Made by a program: the position numbers and the translations under genes. The notes under the pieces were generated by a model. That model had not been told where the DNA came from. It saw nothing but the letters and a program-made list of their open reading frames with translations, and did not search any database. Of a stretch of DNA of 64,000 nucleotides, positions 36,139 through 46,583 are shown in pieces. Source of the stretch: Rubrivivax sp. (lineage in GTDB: Bacteria; Pseudomonadota; Gammaproteobacteria; Burkholderiales; Burkholderiaceae_C); assembly GCA_020248915.1 (NCBI GenBank), contig JADCGP010000015.1, positions 186,001 to 250,000 on the forward strand, in the 5' to 3' direction. Positions within the stretch are counted from its first letter, which is position 1, and each line of letters starts with the position of its first letter.

Positions 36139-38922
36139 TTGGCCACCAAGAAGAGCGCAGCCACGCCGCAAAGCCAAACCACCGACTACCAGCACGCCCA
36201 GCAGGCCACTCAGCGCCCTGATGTCGGCGTGCAGGACCAGTTCAACACCAGGAAGCCGCCGAAGACCTACCGCTACGACAGCAGCCTGGACCCGGCGCTG
36301 AGCTGGGACGAGAACCGCGACCGCGACCTGGCCGAATGGCTGCTGGGCCTGGTGCAGCGGTGCGCCACCGAAGGCGAGGCGGCGGTGTTCGCCGCGCCAC
36401 AGGTGTGGGCCGGCGGTGGCGTGCAGGTGCAGTCGCTGAAGGCGGCGGCCGACCTGCTGCAGGCGCTGAGCCAGCCCTTCCTGAACTGGACCGGAAAGGC
36501 CGAGCGCCACCAGATTTCAGTGCCCACGGTGCCGCTGTTCGTGCACGAGCGGCACTCGACCAAGGCCATCTTGGAAGGCATCAAGCACCGCAAGGCCAAG
36601 GGCACCACCTACGACCTGTTCGGCGACGGCGGCGGGCTGGACGTGACCGACAAGCTCGATGCCTACGAGCACAAGGGACCGTGGCAGAACCGAATGATTC
36701 TCGGGGACAGCCTGCAGGTGATGAATTCGCTGCTGGAGTTCGAGGGTCTCGGCGGCCAGGTGCAAATGGTGTACATGGACCCACCGTACGGGGTGAAGTT
36801 CGGTTCGAACTTTCAGCCCTTTGTCAGAAAGACAAAGGTTGAAGACGGGAAGGATACAGACCTTACTCGTGAACCGGAAATGGTCAAAGCGTACCGTGAC
36901 ACTTGGGAGCTCGGCCTGCACTCCTATCTGAGTTACTTGCGGGACCGAGTTTTATTGTCCAAGGAGCTGTTGGCTCAGTCCGGAAGCATGTTTGTTCAGA
37001 TTTCCGACGACAATCTTCATCATGTGAAGGAAGTGCTTGATGAAGTATTTGGTGCGGCAAATTGCATTTCTGTAATTACCGTCAAGAAGACTGGAGGGCA
37101 GACTACGAGCCTGTTGCCGCCAGTCTCTGACTTCATTCTTTGGTATGCGAAAGACATATCGATGGTGAAGTTCAGGCAACCTTTTTCGCTAATGAAGGCA
37201 AAGGAAGGACGGAGCACTGGGGAGCGTTACGACCAAGCGCTTCTTCCAAGCGGCGAAGTCGTACCTGCAGGCTCGCTGGAGGATGTTCCAGAAGGAACGC
37301 GATTCTTCAGGCTTGTGACACTTTCGTCCAACCGCCCAGCAAAGGAGCACGAGAAAGTGCCCTTTGACTTTGAGGGTAGGACTTTTTATCCGCCAGCAAA
37401 CAGAACTTGGACGACTACGAAGGAGGGATTTGAGCGGCTCGCAAAAGCGGGACGTGTGCGCGCGGGCGACAAGAGTCTCAACTACATTAAATTCCTGGAT
37501 GACTTTCCGGCGAATCCAATCGGAAACCTTTGGGACGACGTTGCTGGGGCGTCTGACAAGTTATACGTGGTGCAGACCTCTGTTCGGGTTCTGCAACGGT
37601 GCATTTTGATGGCCACCGACCCGGGCGACCTGGTGCTTGACCCTACGTGCGGCTCCGGAACCTCCGCGTTTGCGGCGGAAACATGGGGGCGGCGCTGGAT
37701 AACGTGCGATACGTCCCGAGTACCGCTGGCATTGGCCAGACAGAGAATGCTAACTGCCACCTTCCCGTACTACGAGCTTAAGGACCCGGCTGCGGGCCCT
37801 CAAGGCGGCTTCGTCTATAAGCGAAAGCAGAATCGAAAAGGCGAAGAAGTAGGCGGGCTAATTCCACACATTACTCTGAAATCCATTGCGAATGATGAGC
37901 CGCCCGCAACGGAGGTTTTGACGGACCGCCCGGAAGAGAATAAAAAGGTTACGCGGGTGGCAGGCCCGTTTGTCGTTGAAGCCACTATTGCGCCGCCGCA
38001 GGTTGTTGAATTGGAGCCTGACCCCGGGGAGAGTGCGGTGCAGAGTCTCGATGCGGCACTTGGTGACGCCGACGCCGCAAACGGCGGCCTGCCCCTGCAA
38101 GTAGCCGAACCCGCTGGCCGATACACCGACCCCGCGACGCACATCGAGCGCATGACCCAGGTGCTGCGCCAGTCCAAGACGCTGCGCCTGCCCGGCAACC
38201 GTGAACTGGTGCTGGCCGACATCCGCCGCATGACCGACAGCGACGCCATCCATGCTGAAGGACTGGACGCCGAAGGCAACCGCATCGCCGTGGTCTTCGG
38301 CCCCGAGGACGGCGCCATCTCGTCCGACGTGGTGTTCGAGGCCGCCCGCGAGGCCTACTTCCTGAAGTTCCCGCACCTGTACTTCTTCGGCTTCGCCATC
38401 CAGGCCAAAGCTCGCGAGCTGCTGGAAGACCGCGCCAAGCTGCGCGTGCCCTGCACCTACGTCACGGTGACACCGGACGTGGCCATGAGCGACCTGCTGA
38501 AGACCAGCCGCGCCAGCGAAATCTTTTCAGTCACCGGCCTGCCCGACGCCGTGGTGCGCAAGGCCGGCAAGAAGAACGAAGACGGTGCGGACCTGTGGGA
38601 AGTCGAGCTGCGCGGCCTGGACATCTTCAACCCCGCCACGATGGACCAGGAGGACATCCCCGCGCAGAACCTGCCGGCGTGGATGCTGGACACCGACTAC
38701 GACGGCATGTGCTTCTACGCCACCCAGGTCTTCTTCCCCAAGACGGCCGCGTGGGACAACCTGCAGAAGTCGCTGAAGGCCGAGTTCGACCCGTCGGTGT
38801 GGGAGCACCTGGCCGGCACCGTGAGCGAGCCCTTCCCCATCGGCCCGAAGCGCCGTGTGGCGGTGAAGGTCATCGACGAGCGGGGCAACGAGCTGATGCG
38901 CGTGCTGGAGGTCAAGCCGTGA
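36139..38922 (+). CDS. mod: Type III-like adenine-specific DNA methyltransferase (Mod)
   Basis: 927 residues from TTG 36139, chosen because GGGAG lies 9 bases upstream and the sequence before it is not family-like. Beta-class motif order: catalytic DPPY at 214-217 (MVYMDPPYGVKFGSNFQPF), then the AdoMet motif DPTCGSGTSAFAAETWG near 501. It methylates adenine and, in type III systems, also gives the restriction complex its site specificity. Bases from about 36700 to 38050 are far more AT-rich than the rest, so the central target-recognition part looks imported. The stop overlaps the next start (GTGA). Confidence 0.92.
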   Translation: MATKKSAATPQSQTTDYQHAQQATQRPDVGVQDQFNTRKPPKTYRYDSSLDPALSWDENRDRDLAEWLLGLVQRCATEGEAAVFAAPQVWAGGGVQVQSLKAAADLLQALSQPFLNWTGKAERHQISVPTVPLFVHERHSTKAILEGIKHRKAKGTTYDLFGDGGGLDVTDKLDAYEHKGPWQNRMILGDSLQVMNSLLEFEGLGGQVQMVYMDPPYGVKFGSNFQPFVRKTKVEDGKDTDLTREPEMVKAYRDTWELGLHSYLSYLRDRVLLSKELLAQSGSMFVQISDDNLHHVKEVLDEVFGAANCISVITVKKTGGQTTSLLPPVSDFILWYAKDISMVKFRQPFSLMKAKEGRSTGERYDQALLPSGEVVPAGSLEDVPEGTRFFRLVTLSSNRPAKEHEKVPFDFEGRTFYPPANRTWTTTKEGFERLAKAGRVRAGDKSLNYIKFLDDFPANPIGNLWDDVAGASDKLYVVQTSVRVLQRCILMATDPGDLVLDPTCGSGTSAFAAETWGRRWITCDTSRVPLALARQRMLTATFPYYELKDPAAGPQGGFVYKRKQNRKGEEVGGLIPHITLKSIANDEPPATEVLTDRPEENKKVTRVAGPFVVEATIAPPQVVELEPDPGESAVQSLDAALGDADAANGGLPLQVAEPAGRYTDPATHIERMTQVLRQSKTLRLPGNRELVLADIRRMTDSDAIHAEGLDAEGNRIAVVFGPEDGAISSDVVFEAAREAYFLKFPHLYFFGFAIQAKARELLEDRAKLRVPCTYVTVTPDVAMSDLLKTSRASEIFSVTGLPDAVVRKAGKKNEDGADLWEVELRGLDIFNPATMDQEDIPAQNLPAWMLDTDYDGMCFYATQVFFPKTAAWDNLQKSLKAEFDPSVWEHLAGTVSEPFPIGPKRRVAVKVIDERGNELMRVLEVKP

Positions 38923-39179
38923 GCGAGCCGACCGCGCTGCCGTTCAAGACGACGGCGTACTTCCGGGCCACGCGCGAGCGCGCTGACCGGCAGGCGATTG
39001 CGCCGGCATGGATTGCTGGCGTGGTGGCTCGCCCGGAACACGAGGCTGTGCAGGAAGATGGCCGCATCCGCCGCTGGGGCGCCATCGCCGAGGCCGAAGG
39101 GCGCATGCTGCGCGTGGTGCTGCTCGCGGACGGCGAGACCGTCCATAACGCATTCTTCGATCGGAGGTTCAAGCCATGA
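38919..39179 (+). CDS. Small protein, likely toxin-like partner (DUF4258-like)
   Basis: 86 residues from GTG 38919, overlapping mod by GTGA and the next gene by ATGA. The central part (PEHEAVQEDGRIRRWGAIAEAEGRMLRVVLLADGETVHNAFFDRRFK) has the look of small RelE/DUF4258-type proteins that precede DUF2283 genes. Family membership is a recollection from pattern, not a match I could run. Its place inside a restriction operon is unusual. Confidence 0.55.
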   Translation: MSEPTALPFKTTAYFRATRERADRQAIAPAWIAGVVARPEHEAVQEDGRIRRWGAIAEAEGRMLRVVLLADGETVHNAFFDRRFKP

Positions 39180-39373
39180 AGATCCGCTACTTCGCCGACA
39201 CCGACACGCTCTACATCCAGTTCCGCCCGGCGGAAGTGGCCGAGACGCGTGACCTGGACGAAAACACGCTGGCCGAGTACGACGCGCAAGGCCAGCTGTG
39301 CGCCATGACGCTGGAACACGCCAGCGCGCGGGCGGACATCCCGCACTTCTCTTACGAGCAGGTGGCGGCCTGA
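39176..39373 (+). CDS. DUF2283 small protein, likely antitoxin
   Basis: 65 residues. DUF2283 pattern: KIRYFADTDTLYIQF, ETRDLDENTLAEYDAQGQL, TLEHASARADIPHFSYEQ. These proteins commonly pair with small DUF4258-like partners and are thought to be antitoxins. It overlaps the preceding gene by four bases and lies 34 bases before res. Confidence 0.82.
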   Translation: MKIRYFADTDTLYIQFRPAEVAETRDLDENTLAEYDAQGQLCAMTLEHASARADIPHFSYEQVAA

Positions 39374-39407
39374 TCCAAGCTGTGCGATCGACCCCATTGG
39401 CCACACC

Positions 39408-42400
39408 ATGAGCCAGATCAACGCCGTCCCGGCGCCCATCATCAACTCGCCCTACGACGCGCCAGCCTTCCACTGGCACATCGAAGAGGGCAAGCAGCCG
39501 GAGAAGCGGCCAGGCCGGCGCCTGGCTTCGTACTTCTTCCGCGTGCCCGACCGCGCGGCGCGCGGGCGCAAGGCCAAGGGCCAGCAGTCGCTGCTGGACG
39601 ACGCATCCAAGGGCCAGGAATACCTGCTGGACCTGGCCAACCTCATTCGTCAGCGCCTGCGCGAGTGGCGGGAGCGCGACTATGCCGGCGCAACGAAGGT
39701 CACGCGGGAACTGCTGGAACTGTGGCGGTCGCCTCACCGCTCGCAGCGGCTGTTCTTCGCCCAGCTCGAAGCGGTGGAGACGGTGCTGTTCCTGGTGGAG
39801 GGGCCGGACGACCTGAAGCAGGGCATCAACGTGCCCAGCGACGAGCCGGGCGACGACGCCAAGGCCGAGGGTTACAAGGCCTTCGTGCGCTACGCGCTGA
39901 AGATGGCCACGGGCAGCGGCAAGACCACGGTGATGGGCATGCTGTCGGCCTGGTCCATCCTGAACAAGGTGGCGCAGCCGCAGGCCTCGGCCTACTCGGA
40001 CACGGTGCTCATCGTTTGCCCGAACGTCACCATCCGCGACCGGCTGCGCGAGCTCGACCCCAACCTGGACGAGCTCAGTCTGTACCGCACCCGGCAACTG
40101 GTGCCGCTGCACCGCATGCCCGACCTGCGCAAGGGCGAGGTCTTCATCACCAACTGGCACAACCTGGAGCGGCGCGAGCTGACCGACGTGAACGGCACGA
40201 AGGCCTTGGTGGTGAAGCGCGGCGTGCCGGTGGAGAAGCTGCGCACCGTGAAGGTGGGCGGCAAGGACGCGGTGACCGAGGCCGACATCCGGCAGCAGGC
40301 GCTGACCGGCGCCTTCGACATCCTGCGCGAGCTGCGGGACAACAAGGGCCAGCTCACCGGCTTCGAGGTGAAGGAGGTGCGCTACTACGAGAGCGACACC
40401 GCCTTCCTGCGCCGCGTGCTGGGCAACCGCAAGGGGCGCAGCTCGGCCATCCTGGTGATGAACGACGAGGCCCACCACGCCTACCGGCGCGGCAAGCTCG
40501 ACGCCGAGGACACCTTCGCCATCGACGAGGAAACGGCCGAGGTCGATGCCCGCGAGGCGACGGTATGGATTGAAGGCCTGGACCGCATCAACAAGGCGCT
40601 GGGCGGCCGGACCAATGGCGTGCGGCTGTGCGTGGACCTGTCGGCCACGCCGTTCTTCATCCAGGGCAGCGGCAACGAGGTGGGCAAGCCCTTCCCCTGG
40701 GTGGTGTCCGACTTCAGCCTGCTGGAGGCCATCGAAGCCGGCCTGGTGAAGATTCCGCAGCTCCCCACGCAGGACATCGGCGGCACCGAGACACCGGCCT
40801 ACTTCAACGTGTGGCGGTGGGTGCAGGAGATTGCCGAGAAGGAAGGCCACAGCGGCAAGCTGACGCCCGACGTGCTGATGCGCTATGCGACGCAGCCCAT
40901 CGTGCAACTGGCCGACGAGTGGCGCAAGACGGCCGAGCAGTGGTCAGCGCAGTTCAAGGCCGGCCACCGCAAGACCGACGTGCCGCCAGTCTTCATCATC
41001 GTCTGCCGCGACACCGCGCTGGCCAAGGAGCTGTACGACTGGCTGGCCAACGGCAACGCCACCTACGGTGCGGCGCCCGAGCAGTTCCGCAACGCCCCGG
41101 GCCGTGAATGGACCGTGCGGGTGGACAGCAAGGTGGCCGAGGACATCGCCGAGGGCGGTGGCAAGAACGACGAGGCGCGGCGCCTGCGCTTCGTGCTGGA
41201 GACCATCGGCAAGACCGGCTGGCCGGGCAACAAGGTGCCCGAAGAGTATGTGGCCATGGTCGAGAAGCACAACCGCAAGGCCCTGGAGGACGACCGAAAC
41301 GACGAGGGAAGCGGCCTGGTGACCATCGACGCCAGCGTGCCGCCCGGCCGCGAGGTGCGCTGCATCATCAGCGTGGCCATGCTGTCCGAGGGCTGGGACG
41401 CCACGACCGTGACGCACGTGGTGGGCTTGCGCCCCTTCGGTTCGCAACTGCTGTGCGAGCAGGTGGTCGGCCGGGCGCTGCGGCGCACGTCCTACGCGGT
41501 GGACGAGGCCACCGGCTTCTTCCGCGAGGAGACCGCCAAGGTCTTCGGCGTGCCCTTCGAGCTCATCCCGTTCAAGGTGGAGGGCGGCGCCCAGCAGCCG
41601 CCATCACCGCCGGCCAACCAGATTTACGCCGTGCAGGCCAAGGCGCAGTACGAGCTGGGCTTTCCGGTGGTGGAAGGGTACGCCGATCCCGGCGTGACCC
41701 GCCTGACCATGGACTGGCCCAAGGTGCCGACCTTGGAGCTGAACCCCATGACGGTGCCCGACGTGACGCTGATGAAGGGGTTGACCACGCAGGACGGCGC
41801 CTTGGCGGCCTACGGCCCAGGCGCGGCGGACGTGGTGAACCTGGAGCAGTGGCGCGCCAAGGTGCGGGTGCAGCAGGTGGCCTTCACCATGGCCAAGGTG
41901 CTGACGCAGCAGTGGCTGGCCGACCGTGGCGATGTCATCCCAACGCACCGGCTGTTCCCGCAACTGCTGGGCTACACGACCCGGTTCCTGGCCGAGAAGC
42001 TGAAGCTGTCGGGCAACCGGGCGCCGCAGGACGTGGCACTGAACCCGTACTTCCAGCAGGCGGTGGGCATCCTGTTCGACTCGCTGATGCCGGTGGACGA
42101 GAGCGGCAAGACGCAGGAGCGGCCCATCATCACGCCGGGGCCGGCGGGCGAGCGCTCGACGCGGCATGTCGAGTTCTTCACCGGCCGGCAGCCCTGGCCG
42201 GTGCAGAAGTGCCACCTGAACGCCATCGTGGCGGACACGAAGACCTGGGAGCAGGCGGCGGCCACGGCCCTGGACGCCCACGAGGGCGTCGCCAAGTGGG
42301 TCAAGAACGACCACCTGGGCTTCATCGTGCCGTACCGCAAGGACGGCATCCGCCGACGCTACCTGCCGGACTTCATCGTGGACCTGACGACGGGCGTGCG

Positions 42401-42575
42401 ACTGATGGTCGAAGTGAAGGGCCAGCCCGGCGACGCCGAGGTGAAGGCCCAGGCCGCGCACCGCTGGTGCACCGCGGTCAACAACGACGGGCGCTTCGGC
42501 CGGTGGAGCTATCACATCGTCCGGCAGCCGCCGGACCTGATGAAGCTGCTGGACAAGCTGACCGGCGTCATCTGA
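39408..42575 (+). CDS. res: Type III restriction endonuclease/helicase subunit (Res)
   Basis: 1,055 residues. SF2 helicase motifs: Walker A MATGSGKTT (K172), DEAH at 353-356 (MNDEAHHAYR), SATPFF, and motif VI EQVVGRALRR. The C-terminal nuclease is PD-(D/E)xK type: PDFIVDL (D988) ... MVEVKGQ (E1002, K1004). All catalytic elements appear intact. With Mod it should translocate along and cut unmethylated DNA at paired sites. It is the last gene of the island operon. Confidence 0.93.
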   Translation: MSQINAVPAPIINSPYDAPAFHWHIEEGKQPEKRPGRRLASYFFRVPDRAARGRKAKGQQSLLDDASKGQEYLLDLANLIRQRLREWRERDYAGATKVTRELLELWRSPHRSQRLFFAQLEAVETVLFLVEGPDDLKQGINVPSDEPGDDAKAEGYKAFVRYALKMATGSGKTTVMGMLSAWSILNKVAQPQASAYSDTVLIVCPNVTIRDRLRELDPNLDELSLYRTRQLVPLHRMPDLRKGEVFITNWHNLERRELTDVNGTKALVVKRGVPVEKLRTVKVGGKDAVTEADIRQQALTGAFDILRELRDNKGQLTGFEVKEVRYYESDTAFLRRVLGNRKGRSSAILVMNDEAHHAYRRGKLDAEDTFAIDEETAEVDAREATVWIEGLDRINKALGGRTNGVRLCVDLSATPFFIQGSGNEVGKPFPWVVSDFSLLEAIEAGLVKIPQLPTQDIGGTETPAYFNVWRWVQEIAEKEGHSGKLTPDVLMRYATQPIVQLADEWRKTAEQWSAQFKAGHRKTDVPPVFIIVCRDTALAKELYDWLANGNATYGAAPEQFRNAPGREWTVRVDSKVAEDIAEGGGKNDEARRLRFVLETIGKTGWPGNKVPEEYVAMVEKHNRKALEDDRNDEGSGLVTIDASVPPGREVRCIISVAMLSEGWDATTVTHVVGLRPFGSQLLCEQVVGRALRRTSYAVDEATGFFREETAKVFGVPFELIPFKVEGGAQQPPSPPANQIYAVQAKAQYELGFPVVEGYADPGVTRLTMDWPKVPTLELNPMTVPDVTLMKGLTTQDGALAAYGPGAADVVNLEQWRAKVRVQQVAFTMAKVLTQQWLADRGDVIPTHRLFPQLLGYTTRFLAEKLKLSGNRAPQDVALNPYFQQAVGILFDSLMPVDESGKTQERPIITPGPAGERSTRHVEFFTGRQPWPVQKCHLNAIVADTKTWEQAAATALDAHEGVAKWVKNDHLGFIVPYRKDGIRRRYLPDFIVDLTTGVRLMVEVKGQPGDAEVKAQAAHRWCTAVNNDGRFGRWSYHIVRQPPDLMKLLDKLTGVI

Positions 42576-42816
42576 AAGGCATGGCACCGCATTGTCCCGT
42601 CGCCCAGCGTACAACTCATGTCGGATTCAACCGCAGGGTGCGCGCGTTGCGAGGTCAGGTCACGGATTCAGGCAAGCGTAAGTTCATCAACCCCGCGGAG
42701 ATGTTCCAAACCAGTGGTACGGGAAGCGGGGGTAGGCAGATATGACCACCCCAGACGAAAACGGGCCCCCCCGCCCCCCGGCCAGGTGCCCCGCGCCCGC
42801 CGTGGCGGTTGAGCCG
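42576..42816. other. Right edge of genomic island
   Basis: No gene seen. Mixed composition, with a patch near 42700-42760 (GGGGGTAGGCAGATATGACC, then ACCCCAGACGAAAACGG) that recalls end sequences of IS21-family elements, though this could not be confirmed. After 42760 the DNA returns to the high GC of the surrounding chromosome. Confidence 0.4.
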
Positions 42817-43071
42817 TCAGCCGCCCAGCATCGTGGCGAGCAGGCCGACCGCGAAGTAGCCCATCACCGCCGCGATCGCCACCGTCTCGACCACGCGCAC
42901 GCGCTGCGCCGACGCCGGCGCCCAGTCGGACATGCGCTGCCCTTGCAGGGCAGGCGTGCCGACGGCGTCGGCAGCCCGGGCGTTGCCGGCCTGCGGCAGG
43001 AAACGGGCGGTCGTGGGAAGAAAACGCGGCGCGGCGTGTGCGCCCAGCGAACGCCTGATGAACTCGAGCAT
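42817..43071 (-). CDS. Small membrane-anchored protein of unknown function
   Basis: 84 residues, start at MLEFIRRSLGAHAAPRF with an excellent AAAGGGGA ribosome binding site. A basic N-terminal part is followed by one C-terminal membrane helix (VVETVAIAAVMGYFAVGLLATML). No family recognised. It is divergent from argG. Confidence 0.65.
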   Translation of the reverse strand: MLEFIRRSLGAHAAPRFLPTTARFLPQAGNARAADAVGTPALQGQRMSDWAPASAQRVRVVETVAIAAVMGYFAVGLLATMLGG

Positions 43072-44774
<1,703 letters not shown>

Positions 44775-44780
44775 AGGGGG

Positions 44781-45827
44781 TCACGCGGCGAGTGCGATCA
44801 CTCCGCCGGCCACCAACCTACCCACCTCGACCCCGTTCCAGTTCACCAGCGGGACATCCGCGAACGACCGCAGGAACCCGGCCTCGGCGTCGTCCGCCCG
44901 CAGGTGCCGCAGCAGCAGCGCCGCCATCACCACCTCGGCCGCGCGTGCGGTGTTGCCGTCGTCCATCTTGATCGCGATGCCCAGGCCGCGGTCGGGCAGT
45001 GCGGCGCAGTACATGCCCTCGGCGCCCACCTTGCAGAACACGCGCTCGCCCACGCGCTGCATCACGCGCGAGTCGAAGCGGCCGGTGCCGGCCACCATCT
45101 GCGGTGCGGCGGCCACGGCGCGGCGCAGGCGGCGCGCGGCGGCAGCGTGCGCGGGGGCCAGGCCCTGGCCGGTGGCCACGCGCGCGAAGGCCAGCGCCAG
45201 GTGGCGCAGCGGGATCGCGAAGGTGGGGATCGAGCAGCCGTCGGTGCCGCGGGCGGCATGGTCGAGGTCGAAGCCGGTGCTGGATGCCAGGGCGGCCGTC
45301 ACCTCGCGCATCACGGGGTGGTCGGGGCGCACGTAGCCGCGCACGAACTCGCGCGGCTCTCGGCCGGCGTGCCGCGCCATCAGGCAGCCCAGGCAGGCAA
45401 ACCCGGCGTGCTTGCCCGAGCAATTGTTGTGCAGCGCGCTCGGCTGCAGGCCGGCCGCGGCCAGCGCCTTCAGCGCGCCGTCGTGGTAGGGCCAGTGCGC
45501 GCCGCACTCCAACGCGCCCGCATCGAGTCCGGCCTTGGCCAGCATCGAGGCGGCGGTGCGGGCGTGCATCTCCTCGCCGCCGTGCGAGGCGCAGGCCAGC
45601 GCCAGCTCCGCGTCGTCGAGGCCCAGCGCCTCGGCCGCGCCGCCGGCCACCAGCGGCAGCGCCTGCAGCACCTTGACCGCCGAGCGCGGGAAGACGGGCC
45701 GGCCGATGTCGCCCTGCTGCTCGACGACGCCACCGTCGGCGTCGAGCACGGCATAGGCGCCGCGGTGGAACGACTCGACGATGCCGCCGCGGCGGGCCTC
45801 GACGAGCACGGGATTCGCAGAGCTCAT
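44781..45827 (-). CDS. L-asparaginase, Rhizobium etli type II (AnsA) family
   Basis: 348 residues, start at MSSANPVLVEARRGGIVESFHRG. Typical motifs: GRPVFPRSAVKVLQALPLV, ALACASHGGEEMHARTAASML, LHNNCSGKHAGFACL and TDGCSIPTFAIPLRHLALAFAR. This family has no similarity to E. coli-type asparaginases and uses a Ser-Lys-type site with nearby cysteine. It hydrolyses asparagine to aspartate and ammonia; aspartate would feed ArgG next door, though they are convergent. Confidence 0.9.
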   Translation of the reverse strand: MSSANPVLVEARRGGIVESFHRGAYAVLDADGGVVEQQGDIGRPVFPRSAVKVLQALPLVAGGAAEALGLDDAELALACASHGGEEMHARTAASMLAKAGLDAGALECGAHWPYHDGALKALAAAGLQPSALHNNCSGKHAGFACLGCLMARHAGREPREFVRGYVRPDHPVMREVTAALASSTGFDLDHAARGTDGCSIPTFAIPLRHLALAFARVATGQGLAPAHAAAARRLRRAVAAAPQMVAGTGRFDSRVMQRVGERVFCKVGAEGMYCAALPDRGLGIAIKMDDGNTARAAEVVMAALLLRHLRADDAEAGFLRSFADVPLVNWNGVEVGRLVAGGVIALAA

Positions 45828-45926
45828 CGCCCTGACTGTAGCGGTGCGGCGGCGGATGACCCTGCACGCCCGTCGCGGCCGCGGCGCTGGCACGATCCAC
45901 TGTCCCGTCACGGCCCGCACCGCACC

Positions 45927-46523
45927 ATGAACCCTTCCATATCGATGGGCGCCCTCGCTCTGATCTCCGCGCTCGCGTTCCCGGTCGCGGCACAGACGAG
46001 GCCGGCGGCGGCTCCTGCCGCGCCGTCCGCCGCCTCCGCCTGCCCTGCGCTGCTGCAGCACACCGTGCCGCGGCTGCAGGACGAGAAGCCGCAGCCACTG
46101 TGCCAATACGCCGGCAAGGTGCTGCTGGTGGTCAACACCGCCAGCTACTGCGGCTTCACGAAACAGTTCGAGGGCCTGGAGGCGCTGAACGCGAAGTACG
46201 GGCCCCAGGGGCTGGTGGTGCTCGGCTTCCCGTCCAACGACTTCAAGCAGGAAGACCCCGACGCGAAGAAGATCGCCGACGTCTGCTTCAACACCTACGG
46301 CGTCAAGTTCCCGATGTTCACGACGGTGTCGGTGCGCGGCGCCGGCGCGCACCCGCTCTTCGCGTCGCTGGCGGGCGCCACCGGACAGCAGCCGGGCTGG
46401 AACTTCAACAAGTACCTGGTGGGCCGCGACGGCAAGCCGATCGCGCACTTCGGCAGCATGACCGGGCCGACCAGCGGCACGATGACCACCGCCATCGAGA
46501 AGGCGCTGGCGGCCCGGCCCTGA
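45927..46523 (+). CDS. Exported glutathione/thioredoxin peroxidase
   Basis: 198 residues. A signal peptide (MNPSISMGALALISALAFPVAAQ) is followed by a Gpx domain. Catalytic set: peroxidatic C75 (NTASYCGFTKQFEGL), Q108 (FPSNDFKQEDP), W158-N159 (GWNFNKYLVG), plus C120 in DVCFNTYGVKFPMF, the usual resolving cysteine of thioredoxin-dependent members. It reduces peroxides, here predicted in the periplasm, which is less common than the cytoplasmic BtuE form. Confidence 0.92.
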   Translation: MNPSISMGALALISALAFPVAAQTRPAAAPAAPSAASACPALLQHTVPRLQDEKPQPLCQYAGKVLLVVNTASYCGFTKQFEGLEALNAKYGPQGLVVLGFPSNDFKQEDPDAKKIADVCFNTYGVKFPMFTTVSVRGAGAHPLFASLAGATGQQPGWNFNKYLVGRDGKPIAHFGSMTGPTSGTMTTAIEKALAARP

Positions 46524-46583
46524 GCGCCGGCGCCGGGTCGGCGCGCGCCGGGCCGCGGCGCGGCCTCGCTACAGTCGGGCCGC

